NCBI GenBank assembly: GCA_000697665.1
Contig: KL197709.1
Coordinates: 3,313,978 to 3,377,977, forward strand
Origin: Jaapia argillacea MUCL 33604
Lineage: Eukaryota; Basidiomycota; Agaricomycetes; Jaapiales; Jaapiaceae
Direction: 5' to 3'
Length of the DNA stretch: 64,000 nucleotides
Below are positions 1-10,856 of the stretch, in pieces; positions within the stretch are counted from its first letter, which is position 1, and the number at the start of each line of letters is the position of its first letter. A program made the translations under genes and the position numbers. The notes beneath the pieces are model-generated. The model searched no databases and was not told where the DNA came from. It worked only from the letters and a program-made list of their open reading frames with translations.

Positions 1-23
1 TCGCTCCTCAGCGTAGCCAACAG

Positions 24-455
24 GTATGGGATGGGGTGCCGAAATTGATACCTTTGCTCTCGGTTGTGTCTTCACTGAAATTTTCACCGGGAAGAGACTC
101 TTTCACTCACTGACCAGTCTGGTGGACCGCTTGTTCACCCTTCAAGAAGTTCTGGGACCATTTCCTGTATCAATGGCTCATCAAATCAAAATCAAGAGAC
201 CTGGGACATTCATCTGTTTGAATTCAGATGTTCCCAAACTAGCGACCTGCCCTGAAATTCCCAATATCACAGTCTTACCATTTGAAGTAGGCATACCACA
301 ATTTAGCAATAAGTGCGTTTCTCACTAATGCACAGAGTATCATGGCCCCCACACTGGGCGTTGATTTCCTCAACCGATTTCTCCAACTTGATCCCCAGAA
401 GTGTATCGCAATAAACAACACCGAGAAGCATGATTTCTTGTATTCCCTCTTGTAG
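24..455 (+). CDS. CMGC-type protein kinase, 3' part (cut by window edge)
   Basis: C-terminal part of a serine/threonine or dual-specificity kinase. The first visible exon (about 24-286) has EIDTFALGCVFTEIFTGK, the subdomain IX region with the conserved Asp and the GC pair, followed by a segment ending LQEVLGPFP as in LAMMER/SRPK-like CMGC kinases. A 49-nt intron (GTAGGC...CACAG, 287-335) joins in frame to a last exon with LNRFLQLDPQKCIAI, the subdomain XI region. The Arg usual near the end of that motif is replaced by Cys, and the tail is short. The ATP-binding and catalytic loops lie outside the window, so activity cannot be judged. It could be a fragment, since many basidiomycete kinase genes are duplicated and degraded. 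Confidence 0.7.
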
Positions 456-954
456 AATACTTCTGACCGGAGCCTCATGTCACTCAATGGAGTGAAATAC
501 CCAATAGTTATCGCGGCAAACTTGGTCCGCTGAGGACATTGGACTGCTTCACTTCATATTGTTCTGTGATGATTAGCATCCTTTCTGAATTCTATTGAGA
601 AGTTTGAAGCCCTGATAGTACTGGAACCTCTTTGCTAGCACTGCACTGGTTATGAAAAATGTAGCGGTGGTGATAGTATATACTCTGGCAAACCCTCTCA
701 ACTGGCGGTGATAAGGGTTAATACCAGAAGAGACTTGATGCTTTTCCATCTCATCCTGTGCATTCCATGTTTTCCAATATCGCAAGCAGGACCGTCCAAC
801 CCTGGTGATCTAATCTCTGCTTGACCCGTACAATATCTGCCAATCGTAAGGTAACCAGTGGGTTCTCCGAGTTAGTAAGCCACCACACAGCTCATCGCAG
901 TCTTATATCCAGGTGCCTCCGATATCTGGAACACCTTAACTCGCACGATTTATG

Positions 955-1260
955 ACTGGCGGTGGAGATTAGCTTATTCCAAATGTCCCTGTCCATCGGC
1001 AGTGATATGTAGATTCCAATAGCCGCATCTTGAAATCAGTCTTCAGGTAAGAAACCACAGTATTTCGCGGAAATTAGCTTCTCCGACATACCCTGTCCAC
1101 CGGCGTTGATGTATACTTCCGATACTACAAAGAAGCTGAGACGAGTTCAAACCTTCATTCAAATTCAACTCGATACCTTCGGACATGGCATGTCCACCAG
1201 CGGCGATACAATGCTTCAGATACTGAAAGGAAGCTGAAGGTATTCTAAGAAGTTCAGGCT
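955..1260. repeat. Degenerate short repeats
   Basis: Three loosely similar segments (near 965, 1065 and 1180) share versions of TTAGCTT..CC...TGTCCA(T/C)CGGC(A/G)..GAT, plus a following segment ending GAAGCTGA(G/A). They are too diverged to fix a unit length. The rest of 456-1576 holds no gene I can support. Confidence 0.3.
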
Positions 1261-1576
1261 TCAATAGCAAATTCAGATTGATACAATAGCTGAATGACTC
1301 TTCCAGAATTTTTTCCTAAGGCCAAGATCAAATTCTCTCATCATCGAACCAAATCATACTTACTGTGTCATGTGAACTTAGAGGGTTGTCAGAGGCTGGT
1401 CTCCCGACAACACTTAGGAACTCGCTGCCAGTGAAATGTCATATGAATGACATAGCATAACACTTGTTTATCATAGTAACAATCATAAGACATGCTACCT
1501 ATATGGCAAGAACGAGCTGGTTCTGGTGGAGAGTGTTTACATACTAGTCAGTCGATTTCCAACACTGCCACTGAAA

Positions 1577-3127
1577 TCATCGACGAGAACGACCTGTAGT
1601 TGACTTCATCTTTGGACGTCGTGCCGGAGGTGTAACAGGGCGCTTGACAGGGGTTCTGGTCGATACCAGCGGTGTCATCTCCCACTCCATATGAGGGTGT
1701 TCAGATAGTGGGCTTGTCTTAAGCTCATCTCCAACACCGATATCACTGCCACTGAAATCATCAATGAACTTGTCGTTCTGCTCGACACCGTCCTTGTTGT
1801 CTGAAGGCAGGGATTGTGTCATGACATGATCTTCGAGATTTATTTTGAAATCAATTTCACTCCCTTTGTATACACATCAGAATGCGTTTCAGAGAACTTA
1901 ATAAGAGCGGGGCATTTACTGCTATGTGATGGTGACTGTCCAACAATGGCTGAAGCAATAGGTGGTTCAGCATGCATCTGCTTGCCTACAAGTTTTGTGT
2001 TGAATGTGGAATGGAAACTTACTATAGAAAAAAACCACACATACCATCGCTTTGAAGGGCTTGAAGATCATCCCCAATCAAACCCGACTCGCTAGATGGA
2101 AGGTGTACCTTTCCTGTTGGCAGGGGTTTCCGAATATCATGATAGTCACCCCTAACATCGTTATCTTCTGTGAGGCCCAAGCGACCAACACAAATCAGTT
2201 CAATTGGACAGTAATCAGGCCACCAAGCCTGGGATCCTTGAATAAAAGATACATAGAAGGAAACCCAAACAATATCCCCAATCTCAAATCCAGGTCGCTT
2301 GCTCTCAGGAAGAGCAACAAGCTCGCCATCTTCATATGTGAGTGCAACAGGCCATCTAGGGCTTGCAATCCATGCATCAGATTCTTCTCTCACGAGAGCC
2401 TCAGCTATCCTGGGATGAATTGGATAATTGGGGACATTGTTTCGATTGAATGGAGTCTTCCTTGAAAAGAGAGGGCTGGTCATGATAAATTGTCGCCTCT
2501 GCTCTGGGCTGCCAGATATATTCTGCCAAGGACACTGAGGATGGCCTGCACGGTTGAATCCAGGAATGTTTTGGATATAATCCTTGAACATCTACCACAG
2601 TAAGAAGAAATTAGACCAGAAACAAAATCAAAAAACACTCACGTCTCCCTTTGTGTAAAAACTCTGATCATTTACTGTATCAAACCCATACGATATCTCA
2701 CATCTGAATCCAACTTCCGACTGACTGTTTGATCGGTGAATGGATCAGTGGTCAGAACATATGAAAAAGTAGTAATAGATAGCTCACTCACACTTGGGCT
2801 GCCAAAACTCCAAATGGGATGTTTTTCCCTTTCAGAACATAATTTCCCATTTCAAAAGGCAATCCAAATGCCCATATACCTGCATGAAACAGCACTGCAG
2901 GTCTGTTCCTCTTCACATCGTACAACTAGGGATGTCAAATGTTAACAAAATCTCAGTTCAGTTCCGATCACACTCACCGTCCAGGTAGAGCCGTGTTGCC
3001 TCTGACCAGGAATCGCAACAACGAGAGGGGTACTGGTGGATAAAGAATCAGCTGCCGCCGTGAAAGACAGCTCGTCTGTAAAAGGTTGGTGCTTCCAGAC
3101 ATCGAGTTCAGAGAGGGTGTAATCCAT
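1577..3127 (-). CDS. Multi-exon gene of unknown function
   Basis: Four to five exons on the minus strand. Exon 1 starts MDYTLSELDVWKHQPF and ends at a GTGAGT donor near 2976. Further exons run through LFHAGIWAFGLPFEMGNYV and ISYGFDTVNDQSFYTKGD, then the main exon (2591-about 2047) with many Trp and acidic residues. An intron of about 59 nt (GTATGT...TTGTAG) leads to a Ser/Pro-rich tail. That tail stops at 1840, but a neighbouring frame continues without a break to a basic, Pro-rich end at 1577, so a one-base frameshift or an unseen intron lies near 1850. No signal peptide or membrane segment is obvious. I do not recognise the family; conserved-looking exons suggest a real protein-coding gene, possibly recently broken. 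Confidence 0.55.
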
Positions 3128-5371
3128 TAGAGGGTTACCATGCCCAAGGTAGACAACCTGTTCTTTATATACAATGACCTACTACATTTTTTGTTGGGGG
3201 ACTTGAAGGAGGATTCGAGATAATGAACTCAGAGATGATGCAAAACCCACCGACGCTACGTTGCCGAGATGACCTGAGAGTAGTCAATGATCCTGCTGAT
3301 CCAATGTGACTTGTGTTTTCAATATGTATTATCACCTGAAGTCAACCAGAACAATTTCATATCCTGCCAGTGAGTTCAACATATCCAGAACATCCGAGGA
3401 GGGTTTGCCTATGTTCTGAAGTTATTCTAGAGTCCACTCGCTCGAGGAAACATCCCGGCCATAACTCCGATCTGTGTCTTTGTTAAATTTTCGGAAGTAG
3501 CTCATTTCATAGGATCACATAGTACATTATTTGATTTGAGATTTGAAAGTTGGGAGATGACACAAACCCCACCGACATGAACAGATGACTACATAGACAA
3601 TGTCTGTGCTCGGCTATGAGCAGGGGTCCAAGCTAGGCAGAAAGCTTAAGCCATGACCTTCATATCCCAAGTCAAATGAATATAGAACAGCCCAGGAGGT
3701 ATTGACTAGGTATTGAGGCTTGAATGACCCAATATAGAATCGAACCGTGTCTCTACGAAGCATGTACAGTTATGAGATGGTATGTGCGAATGCAGGAGGG
3801 ACGACAAGTACAGGGCGGAGGGGTAAAAACATAGGAAAAATTCTGGGTGGCTGCTCATATGCCATTCGATATGCTGTTAGGAAGGCCATGGCAGAGAGAT
3901 AATTTTGTTTCGATTGACGAGAGGATTGTAGGATTTATGTGGTGTTCAAAGGTCCTCCGAAGATGGAACTGCTAGCAGTGGCCAAAATAAACTCTGATTC
4001 CACAGATTCCGATAACGAGTTCCCCTGAACCAGTGCAGACGTTCATGGTCCATGAAAATGGAGATTCAAATTCAGACTATAAATCAGTGTCAGAACTGGT
4101 CCCAATTAACCAGCTTATTGATTAATTCAAACCACACATCGAAAAAGACTTTACCGATCAGATCTCTATGATAACGCGCAGGGTGTCAAACTTGCTCACT
4201 GTTTTGTCCCTCTTTTGCCTGTCACCCTCTCTGCCAACCAAATCATCTCTATGCTCTTGCTTCATCACCATCATATTCTCCAAGACAACAGCCCTCCACA
4301 CTAGACCTCCCAATCAACAACAAACTCTTCCCAGTTGAACATCACTTACTGTAAATAGTACCATCCTCCCAACCTGGCAAGGAGGATGTGGAAGTTGAAA
4401 TGCAGACAATTATTCTCCGTTTCTTGCAGGTGACCACACAATAATTCATGCAAAGCATGCAAGAGGAATCAAAGTAATTGACAAGTATAGCTAATATATA
4501 GGATGCTACAGAGTATGTTATTGGAGTCACCAAACCTTAACGACAACCCAACACAACTTGAACCACAAATCAAAATATTACAGACCCAACAACATGGCAG
4601 AGGCAGCATGGGTATGGCGGCAGGGACTGTGTGATAGAATGGAGTATCAGTCAATGGAATTATTCAAAATGACCAATTCAACTCAGGATTAGAAGTGCCT
4701 ACAACGGCATGAAAATTAGCATGGAAATCATGGCAAACAAGGCCTACACTTACCAGGTATGGTTGCTGTGTCGACTCAGGAGTTGGTATCGAAGGGATGA
4801 AAATAATAGGGGTAGGCTCTGATGACAATGAGAAGCATGTTATGAGTCTGAGAAACTGGGCGGGGCCAACATACCAGATATGAGCTAAATCCCATGGTAG
4901 GCATCACCCATAAGACCATCGTGGTGACCTTGCATGTACGGCAAGGGAAGAGCACAGCTAGAGGAGAAGTAATGTCCTGACACGAGAAAATTCACATACC
5001 AGGGCACACAGGGAAACGAAAGGATGGGACGTGAGCTGCCGCTCAGACTGGAGATCTCCTGCCAGCCACCCGCTGTGATCAATGTTACCCAAATACACGA
5101 GGAGATGGGGCAGGTAGACAGACAAACTGAGAACTCAATTGCATAGTGTTACACCGCACAGGCTTGCGACCGGGAAGACATTAGTGAGGTTGGATGGTCC
5201 CAACATCGAGGTAAGAGCATCGGCAGAGATGTCGTCGTCGATGAGGGGAGGGAAGACGTGGCATCGTCGTTGATAACGATGCAGCGAGAGGAGACATGGC
5301 AAGAGGATGAGCTGGCAAAAGCTCTCGACATTCAACCAACCAAATTCAAGCTCTGCTTCATTCTCATGACT
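3128..5371. other. No supported gene
   Basis: Only short open frames in all six frames, with no recognisable domain and no consistent splice pattern. A few minus-strand segments (4342-4654, 4885-5082, 5135-5371) could be remnants of exons, but I could not link them. Confidence 0.5.
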
Positions 5372-5932
5372 TGTTGTGAACACATCCGGACTTGTATATT
5401 TTCTTGTGTTTTCATTCTTTTATCGGACTTCCTTCGCTTTTGTATCATTTCCCTTGTCTATGATACTTAGCATCATTTCATCTTATCCTATCTTATCTTA
5501 TCCTGGGCATTATCTTATCTCAGACCTCGTACTATTATTAGCGCACAATGACTCGTCACACACAAGCCTCGTCATTGTCCTCTGACCCATTGTTCTGTCT
5601 TCATTGTTCTGTATCCATTGTTCAGTATCATTGTCCTGAACCTTAACTCACTCACCATTGTCTCTAGATATTGTCTTGTTCATCATTGTCCATAGTACAT
5701 TGTTCAATATTCCATTGTTCCTGTAGTATATAAGGACACCTAGCTACTCTGTATTCGCTAGCTTGTCCGCTTGAACAATACAGCACTTTAGTTGTATCCT
5801 TCAACTGGTTTTCTCATCCTTGTCATCCTCTACCGCCTCAAGATCATAGCCTGAGTACTAGTTAGCAAGAATACCTGAAAGACTTACAAGCCTTATTCGC
5901 TACCTGACACTAACGCTAAGGCACTCATAACA
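5372..5932 (+). mobile_element. Solo LTR of a retrotransposon (561 bp)
   Basis: It starts TGTTGTGA and ends TCATAACA, which are inverted copies with one mismatch and fit the TG...CA rule for LTR ends. The five bases before it (5367-5371) and after it (5933-5937) are both TGACT, a perfect 5-bp target-site duplication. Inside is a TATA box (TATATAAG, 5727-5734) followed by a short leader, as in an LTR promoter, and many ATTGTTC-type repeats at 5580-5730 upstream of it. No internal retrotransposon sequence follows, so this is a solo LTR left by recombination between the two LTRs. The superfamily cannot be told from the LTR alone. Confidence 0.9.
5727..5734 (+). promoter_or_regulatory. TATA box of the solo LTR
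   Basis: TATATAAG placed about 200 bp before the LTR end, preceded by CATTGTTC-type repeats. This is the position expected for the U3/R boundary. Confidence 0.6.
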
Positions 5933-7566
5933 TGACTTGGTGAATTTGCGTGCTCGCTTGACTATAGTAGGGCACTCGAGATGTGACCTGGCTCTTTCGG
6001 TTGCGCCAGGGCACAGGTGTGGGAGTGTCGGAATGTCCCACTCCGATCAGACTTGGACCAGTGGTCGTGCCCTTGCTGGGCTTGTTTGCAGTATTTGCAG
6101 TTATGTCACTATGAATAGAACAGTATTAAGAAATTAAGTGCCCAGATAATATTGAACTAGCATCGGAACCCATGGCCAGTCACGGGAAATGCAAGTGCTC
6201 CATTGCTTGCCAGGGCTCGCAAGGCTCGCGAAGGAGCACGTGTGCTTCTTACATATTATCTAATACCAGTTTTTCCCACGCGCTTCCTCTGGTCAATGGT
6301 AGGATGGCATGCTAACAGGAACATGTTTATGGTTGGTGAAGGGATATCAACGTGTAGAACTGGAGGACAGGAATTGGTGGCAAGTTCATCAATATCATAG
6401 TGAGGTGTGAGGGCTGTGTTGATTGCCATTGAAGCATTGATGTCGGGCCTGTCTGTCTATGTCTATTCATACAAACTGTTACATGTCGTGTGAGGTAACC
6501 ATTTTTGATTAGATGTTGTATGAACTTGTGACGTAGTTGTGATCACGTTTTCAGTTCATCACAAACCAAATGAAGAAATGAGGTGGAGTCAGGCATGCTG
6601 ATCATCTAGATTCTGATGATACAGACGTAACAAAACTGTTGGCTTGTCGTTAACCAATTTGTAATGAATGCTGGAGCTGTGTGTGCCAACCTGCTTAACA
6701 CGTTCTAATGCCAGAAAGCTAATTATGACCAATAATATTTGGGTATTTAAGGCATGATTTTCAGTTGGCATATTTGATAAATTGGAAACGGCGAGACAGT
6801 ATAAAGGAATATCCATCTAGATTGCTAAAGCCTGCCTCATTATGAGTAAATTTTAATTAGTATAGGCAATATCTTCCCTGTTCAACAGTGTATTTCAATG
6901 GGCAGGTAAAGCGTGAAAGCTGTACCATCACAAAAAAAAACACAATCAGACCAGAGAAGATACTGTCTGTACCACCCAGACAGACGTTTTTCTCTAGGAG
7001 TTCAAACCTACATTTAGTGTGGTGGCATATAATGTATTGCTTCTATTTCAAGGTTAATTGCATCCCAAACACGTTTGATGTACTATAACTCCAACTTCAG
7101 CTATGATATGACTGTGACTGGCCATTCTAGTGGCGATGGGAGAGTAGCTGCTTCTCCTATTCAAACATGGGGATTCCATAAGAGGCAGACCTAGTATCCA
7201 TATCAGGGTCTGTGAATCGTTCTGATGTTGCAACACACCAGAAGTAGCAGCTTCAACGATCTGCAGTCATATCTTTTTGCACACGAGATGCTTCGGCTTG
7301 CCATATGTCATGTTGACTTCTAATTGAATGGTAATTTGCCATCAGTCTACACAGCGGTGATACTGATACGTCAGGGCCATAGAATTGTTTTATAGCAACT
7401 CACATTCTAGATGCAGTCTCCATGATGGCCTGTAGCATACACTTTTGGTTAGCTTCACAGAAGATTCGCTGTCCAGCAGCAGAAGGGTGTCCACAAGGTG
7501 AAATGTGGCATGATGATTACAGTTATAACAACATCGAAGACGCTGTTGTGAAGTTCCCCCACACCC
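5933..7566. other. No supported gene
   Basis: After the solo LTR the sequence has only short, unconnected open frames on both strands. I see no domain, tandem repeat or element end. Confidence 0.5.
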
Positions 7567-8159
7567 ATGCCTCAATCCAATCCCACTGGCACCTTGACTT
7601 ATCCTTCTGGAGTGTCAACCATTGCCGCAGGTGACAAATGCACACTTTGTGGACATTCTACAAAGAAAGGAGGTATGACCAGGCAGCCCAGATGTGCACC
7701 AGTCCTAGTCCCAGCCAACCCACCTCTTCTTGACTTTTTGATGTGGCAGCCTCCCCTGGTTGCGATTAATCAAAACGACGCTATACTGCAAGTACGTCAT
7801 CATATCACATGGTATATGTTTCGATTACTCACTTGCACTGCTTTGTAGAATGAAACTCGTGTTTGGTACAACGACGGACCCAGAGATATAGTCTACGGGA
7901 CTGTGAAAGGGACTGACCGTCGTGAAGACGTGCGTGTTGTTTTTTGATATCTTGCGACATTGGCTTCTGATGTTTCATTCAGGGCTTACAGATGGCCGTT
8001 ATCCATACCAGCGATGGTAGTGTCCACAAAATCCCGTGTGTATATCTACTTGTCTTGGATACATGATGTGCTAATGCTTGGAGTCGATCTAAGATCCACC
8101 TTTGTTTCTGTGATCTGCTAAGTTCCGTGGTGTTGTGTCAGATGTTGTTCGACAGTTGA
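7567..8159 (+). CDS. Small four-exon gene with Cys pair and YGT module
   Basis: Exons 7567-7791, 7849-7929, 7983-8035 and 8123-8159 join in frame (introns of 57, 53 and 87 nt, all GT...AG) to give about 131 residues. The N-terminal part has CTLCGHSTKKGG, a CxxC that could bind metal. The C-terminal ~45 residues read RVWYNDGPRDIVYGTVKGT and then QMAVIHTSDGSVHKIP, a pattern of short beta strands with a central YGTV that suggests a small SH3- or Tudor-like barrel (inference). The same module seems to occur in the degraded gene at 14.2-15.0 kb. There is no obvious secretion signal. Function unknown; the clean splice structure argues for a real gene. Confidence 0.6.
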
Positions 8160-8650
8160 GTAGCAGGGAGGGATGTTGAACAGCAGTGAGACATTATTCG
8201 AGGGAAGGGGGTATTCTAGGGTTTCGGGAACATCTACCTTTCTATAGGCCACATGTACCGTCTTCATCCATGTTATCACATTGATTCTTGAATCCATCAA
8301 TCGGATAATCAGGTGGAAGATGGTGGCAACTCTGACGCATCCCGTGATGGGATTCTTCGGCCTCTGCATGCGCTATGTTGCAATACTTGACCAGTGGCAG
8401 TGTTGTGTATCCTTACTAGTGCCACAGACTGTCCTTTATTGGTATCGACTCATTGGAATTATGCATGTTGTGGCAAGAACTAAGGAACTGCTCTGACACT
8501 GATCATAGCAAATAAATTGGATTGAAGTAGGCATAAGCTTCCTGATGCAACATATCAGAACCAGACCGAGCGACAAGAATAATCCATCACGTGTCACTAT
8601 ACATATACCATGCTTCTACAAAGACCTCTAATTTCTATCAAGATCTGGAT

Positions 8651-9073
8651 CTATGCATGTGGCTTGAAATGGATTTGAAGACTGTGGGGGGTGCGTGGGG
8701 GTGTGAAAGTTCCAATGATTTGAATTGGAGGAGATTGAAGTTGCAGGGATGTTCCTTCACTATCAACATCATCTTCGGCCATGGGTTCAGTGATGTCATC
8801 TACTCGGCGATCAAATTCATATGTGGCATCATCATCCCAGAAACTTTGGATATCGTTTGATAGATGGATCATCATGGCACAGTGTGGTATCAAGAAAGTG
8901 GAATGTGGTACTTGCAACTTGGTCAAAGCATACCAGTGGACAACAGTTGCAAAACAAATCAAGGCTTCGCAAAACACATCATAATCACTGTATGATTCAA
9001 GTTGGTAGCGTTCTGTGAAATATTGTATGAAGAGGATGAATGATGTCTTGTGTTGTTGATCCAGTACTCCCAT
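8651..9073 (-). CDS. Hypothetical protein, 140 aa
   Basis: Open frame with a hydrophobic, aromatic-rich middle (ALICFATVVHWYALTKLQV) and an acidic stretch, ending in a Pro/Thr-rich tail (IIGTFTPPRTPHSLQIHF). One possible transmembrane helix lies in the middle. I do not recognise it. Other exons upstream of 9073 may exist but I could not define them. Codons look plausible but there is no independent support. Confidence 0.35.
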   Translation of the reverse strand: MGVLDQQHKTSFILFIQYFTERYQLESYSDYDVFCEALICFATVVHWYALTKLQVPHSTFLIPHCAMMIHLSNDIQSFWDDDATYEFDRRVDDITEPMAEDDVDSEGTSLQLQSPPIQIIGTFTPPRTPHSLQIHFKPHA

Positions 9074-9186
9074 TTGACCTAGCTGAAGTGACTTTCATGG
9101 TGAGCAGGATGTATGCTGGTCTCACTACACCGAACTCTTGGTTCTGCAAATTTACCAACTAGAGAAGCGTTCAAATGACCTAGCCC

Positions 9187-9540
9187 ATGTCAGCAGGGCA
9201 GTTTGAGAAGATCTTTGGTTGGAGATTAACTACAAGAACCTTTAAGAAAGGAGAACTAGTCCTGAAAAGAAACAAAATGGTTGAGAAGTCCATGGATTGG
9301 AAACATTATCTGCGGTATCTAGGGCCATATGAGGTGATTAGGCACACCAAAGGGGGGTCTTACATACTCAGAGAACTAGAAGAAACATTGATGCAGAGTG
9401 GTGTGGCAAGGTTTCAGCTGCTTCCAAATGTCACTCACAATGGAGAGGAGATGAGGTTCCAAGGGACAAAGAGCAATTCAGTACCAAAGTGTTGGATCAA
9501 ACATCCGTGGATCAGGACAGAGACTCAGACAAGGAATTGA
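9187..9540 (+). pseudogene. Ty3/gypsy Pol fragment: integrase C-terminal region
   Basis: The ~117-residue frame has FKKGELVLKRNKMVEKSMD, then RYLGPYEVIRHTKGGSYIL and VARFQLLPN. This is the GPY/F-type module at the C-terminal end of integrase in basidiomycete Ty3/gypsy retrotransposons: the GPY triad and the spacing to the GGSY and F..LP motifs are as in the family. No reverse transcriptase, RNase H or catalytic integrase core is found next to it, so this is a detached 3' end of a pol gene. A shorter, more decayed copy of its start lies at 14045-14150. Confidence 0.8.
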
Positions 9541-9642
9541 TGTATTGAAAGAGCAGGATTACAGTTTACCCCAAATTGGCTAAAAAAGTTAAGAGAGCGG
9601 CTTTAACCAACCATCCTACTTTCTTGTCTGCAATCCTACCAC

Positions 9643-10686
9643 TTGACACCTATCAGCTACAGCCAGTCCTCCAGCTATAACTCGTCTATGTCTCAATTTA
9701 TCAGAAAACCCTTCTCTACTGCGGAACTTGATGCGGTAGCTAGCTTGCCATATGTCGATCCATCAGTCCCAGAAGATCTCTTTTGTCCTCCTACCCTTCC
9801 TACCCAACATATCCCTTCGTTCAATTTCCAGTTGAATGGAGGAGAAGCCAATATCCTTCGAACAGGAAGATTGACAGAAGGAGGGGTTGATCATAAGTAT
9901 GTCGACATTCAGGTCTTCGGTGTTGCAGCCAGCACCTCCATATTCTTCCCAGGAGGGGATGAGTTTTGAGAGTATATGGGCAGTTGCTGCATTCGGATTT
10001 TTATCAACAAGGCTCATACTATCACTCCATGTCCATGTGATGCTGGACTTGATGGGACCATTCTTGCCCCTGAACCCATCATCACTCCTAATGGCCCTAA
10101 CAACATTCCTCCGACTTCTTCACTCCCTATCCCGACCTTTGAAACACCATACACTCCACCATCAACTTAACTCTGTAGTCAGCATCTAGCCACTGCAAAG
10201 CCTCACCCATCTCCTATCTTCCTTATAGAGGAGGCTGGTTCCGTTGTTGGCAGCTTTGGCTAGCGTCTCTCCGACATTCTTACTGGTGCCAGACAACCAG
10301 AGGGTAATCTCTTTCAGGGATTCAACCTCCTTTGCGCAGAAATCTATCATAAGCTGGCATTCCTTTGCCTTTGATGAGAGATTGACAGAGATAAGGGGGC
10401 CTTCCAGGCAGGTCTGATATTGGTGAACGTCAACCTTATGCAGAGCTTGCAGACCGTGGTAGAGGCTGTCTCCCACATTAGGTTCATGCATGAGGATCTC
10501 TATTTGCCAATGATCATTGGTGAGGAGGTGATTCAGGAGCGGAGGGAAGAGGAGAAGAGGGTTATAAGTGAGAAGGAGAAGGAGAGGGTGATAAGCAAGG
10601 AGGAGGAGGAGGAGGAGGAGGAGGAGAGGGTTATAAGTGACGAGGAGGAGGCACAGTTTATGGAGGAAGCTGGACGCTGGCTCTGA
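9643..10686 (+). other. Open frames of unknown function with acidic low-complexity tail
   Basis: A frame starting at 9688 (MSQFIRKPFSTAELDAVASL) gives about 90 residues. Further plus-strand frames follow, broken by stops, and the last (10420-10686) ends in a Glu-rich tract encoded by GAG repeats (10540-10650). On the opposite strand 10186-10491 is also open. I cannot decide between a decayed gene and noncoding DNA. Confidence 0.25.
10540..10650. repeat. GAG/purine-rich low-complexity tract
   Basis: A run of GAGGAGGAG and GAGAAGG units, purine-rich on the plus strand. Simple-sequence expansion inside or next to a possible acidic coding tail. Confidence 0.7.
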
Positions 10687-10856
10687 TGATGAGGATGTTG
10701 CCCTTTCAAATTGTGGTGTGGATGTCAGACCGCCGTGCAGTCCTGTATAAAGATTTGATGATTCCTAGCTCTCTTCATCCCTCTTTACTGGCTCTACATG
10801 TAATTACCTGCTACTTGCTCTTGAAGAATTTGTATCTGCAGAACATTGGAGCAGTT

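Noticed and set aside
5258-5585. Plus-strand frames of about 70 codons
   Set aside because: They overlap the solo LTR and have no domain; chance frames.
8118-8369. Minus-strand 83-codon frame
   Set aside because: Overlaps the last exon region of the plus-strand small gene and has no support of its own.
10186-10491. Minus-strand 101-codon frame as a real gene
   Set aside because: Looks coding in part, but the plus strand is equally open and there is no splice partner or known motif to decide.
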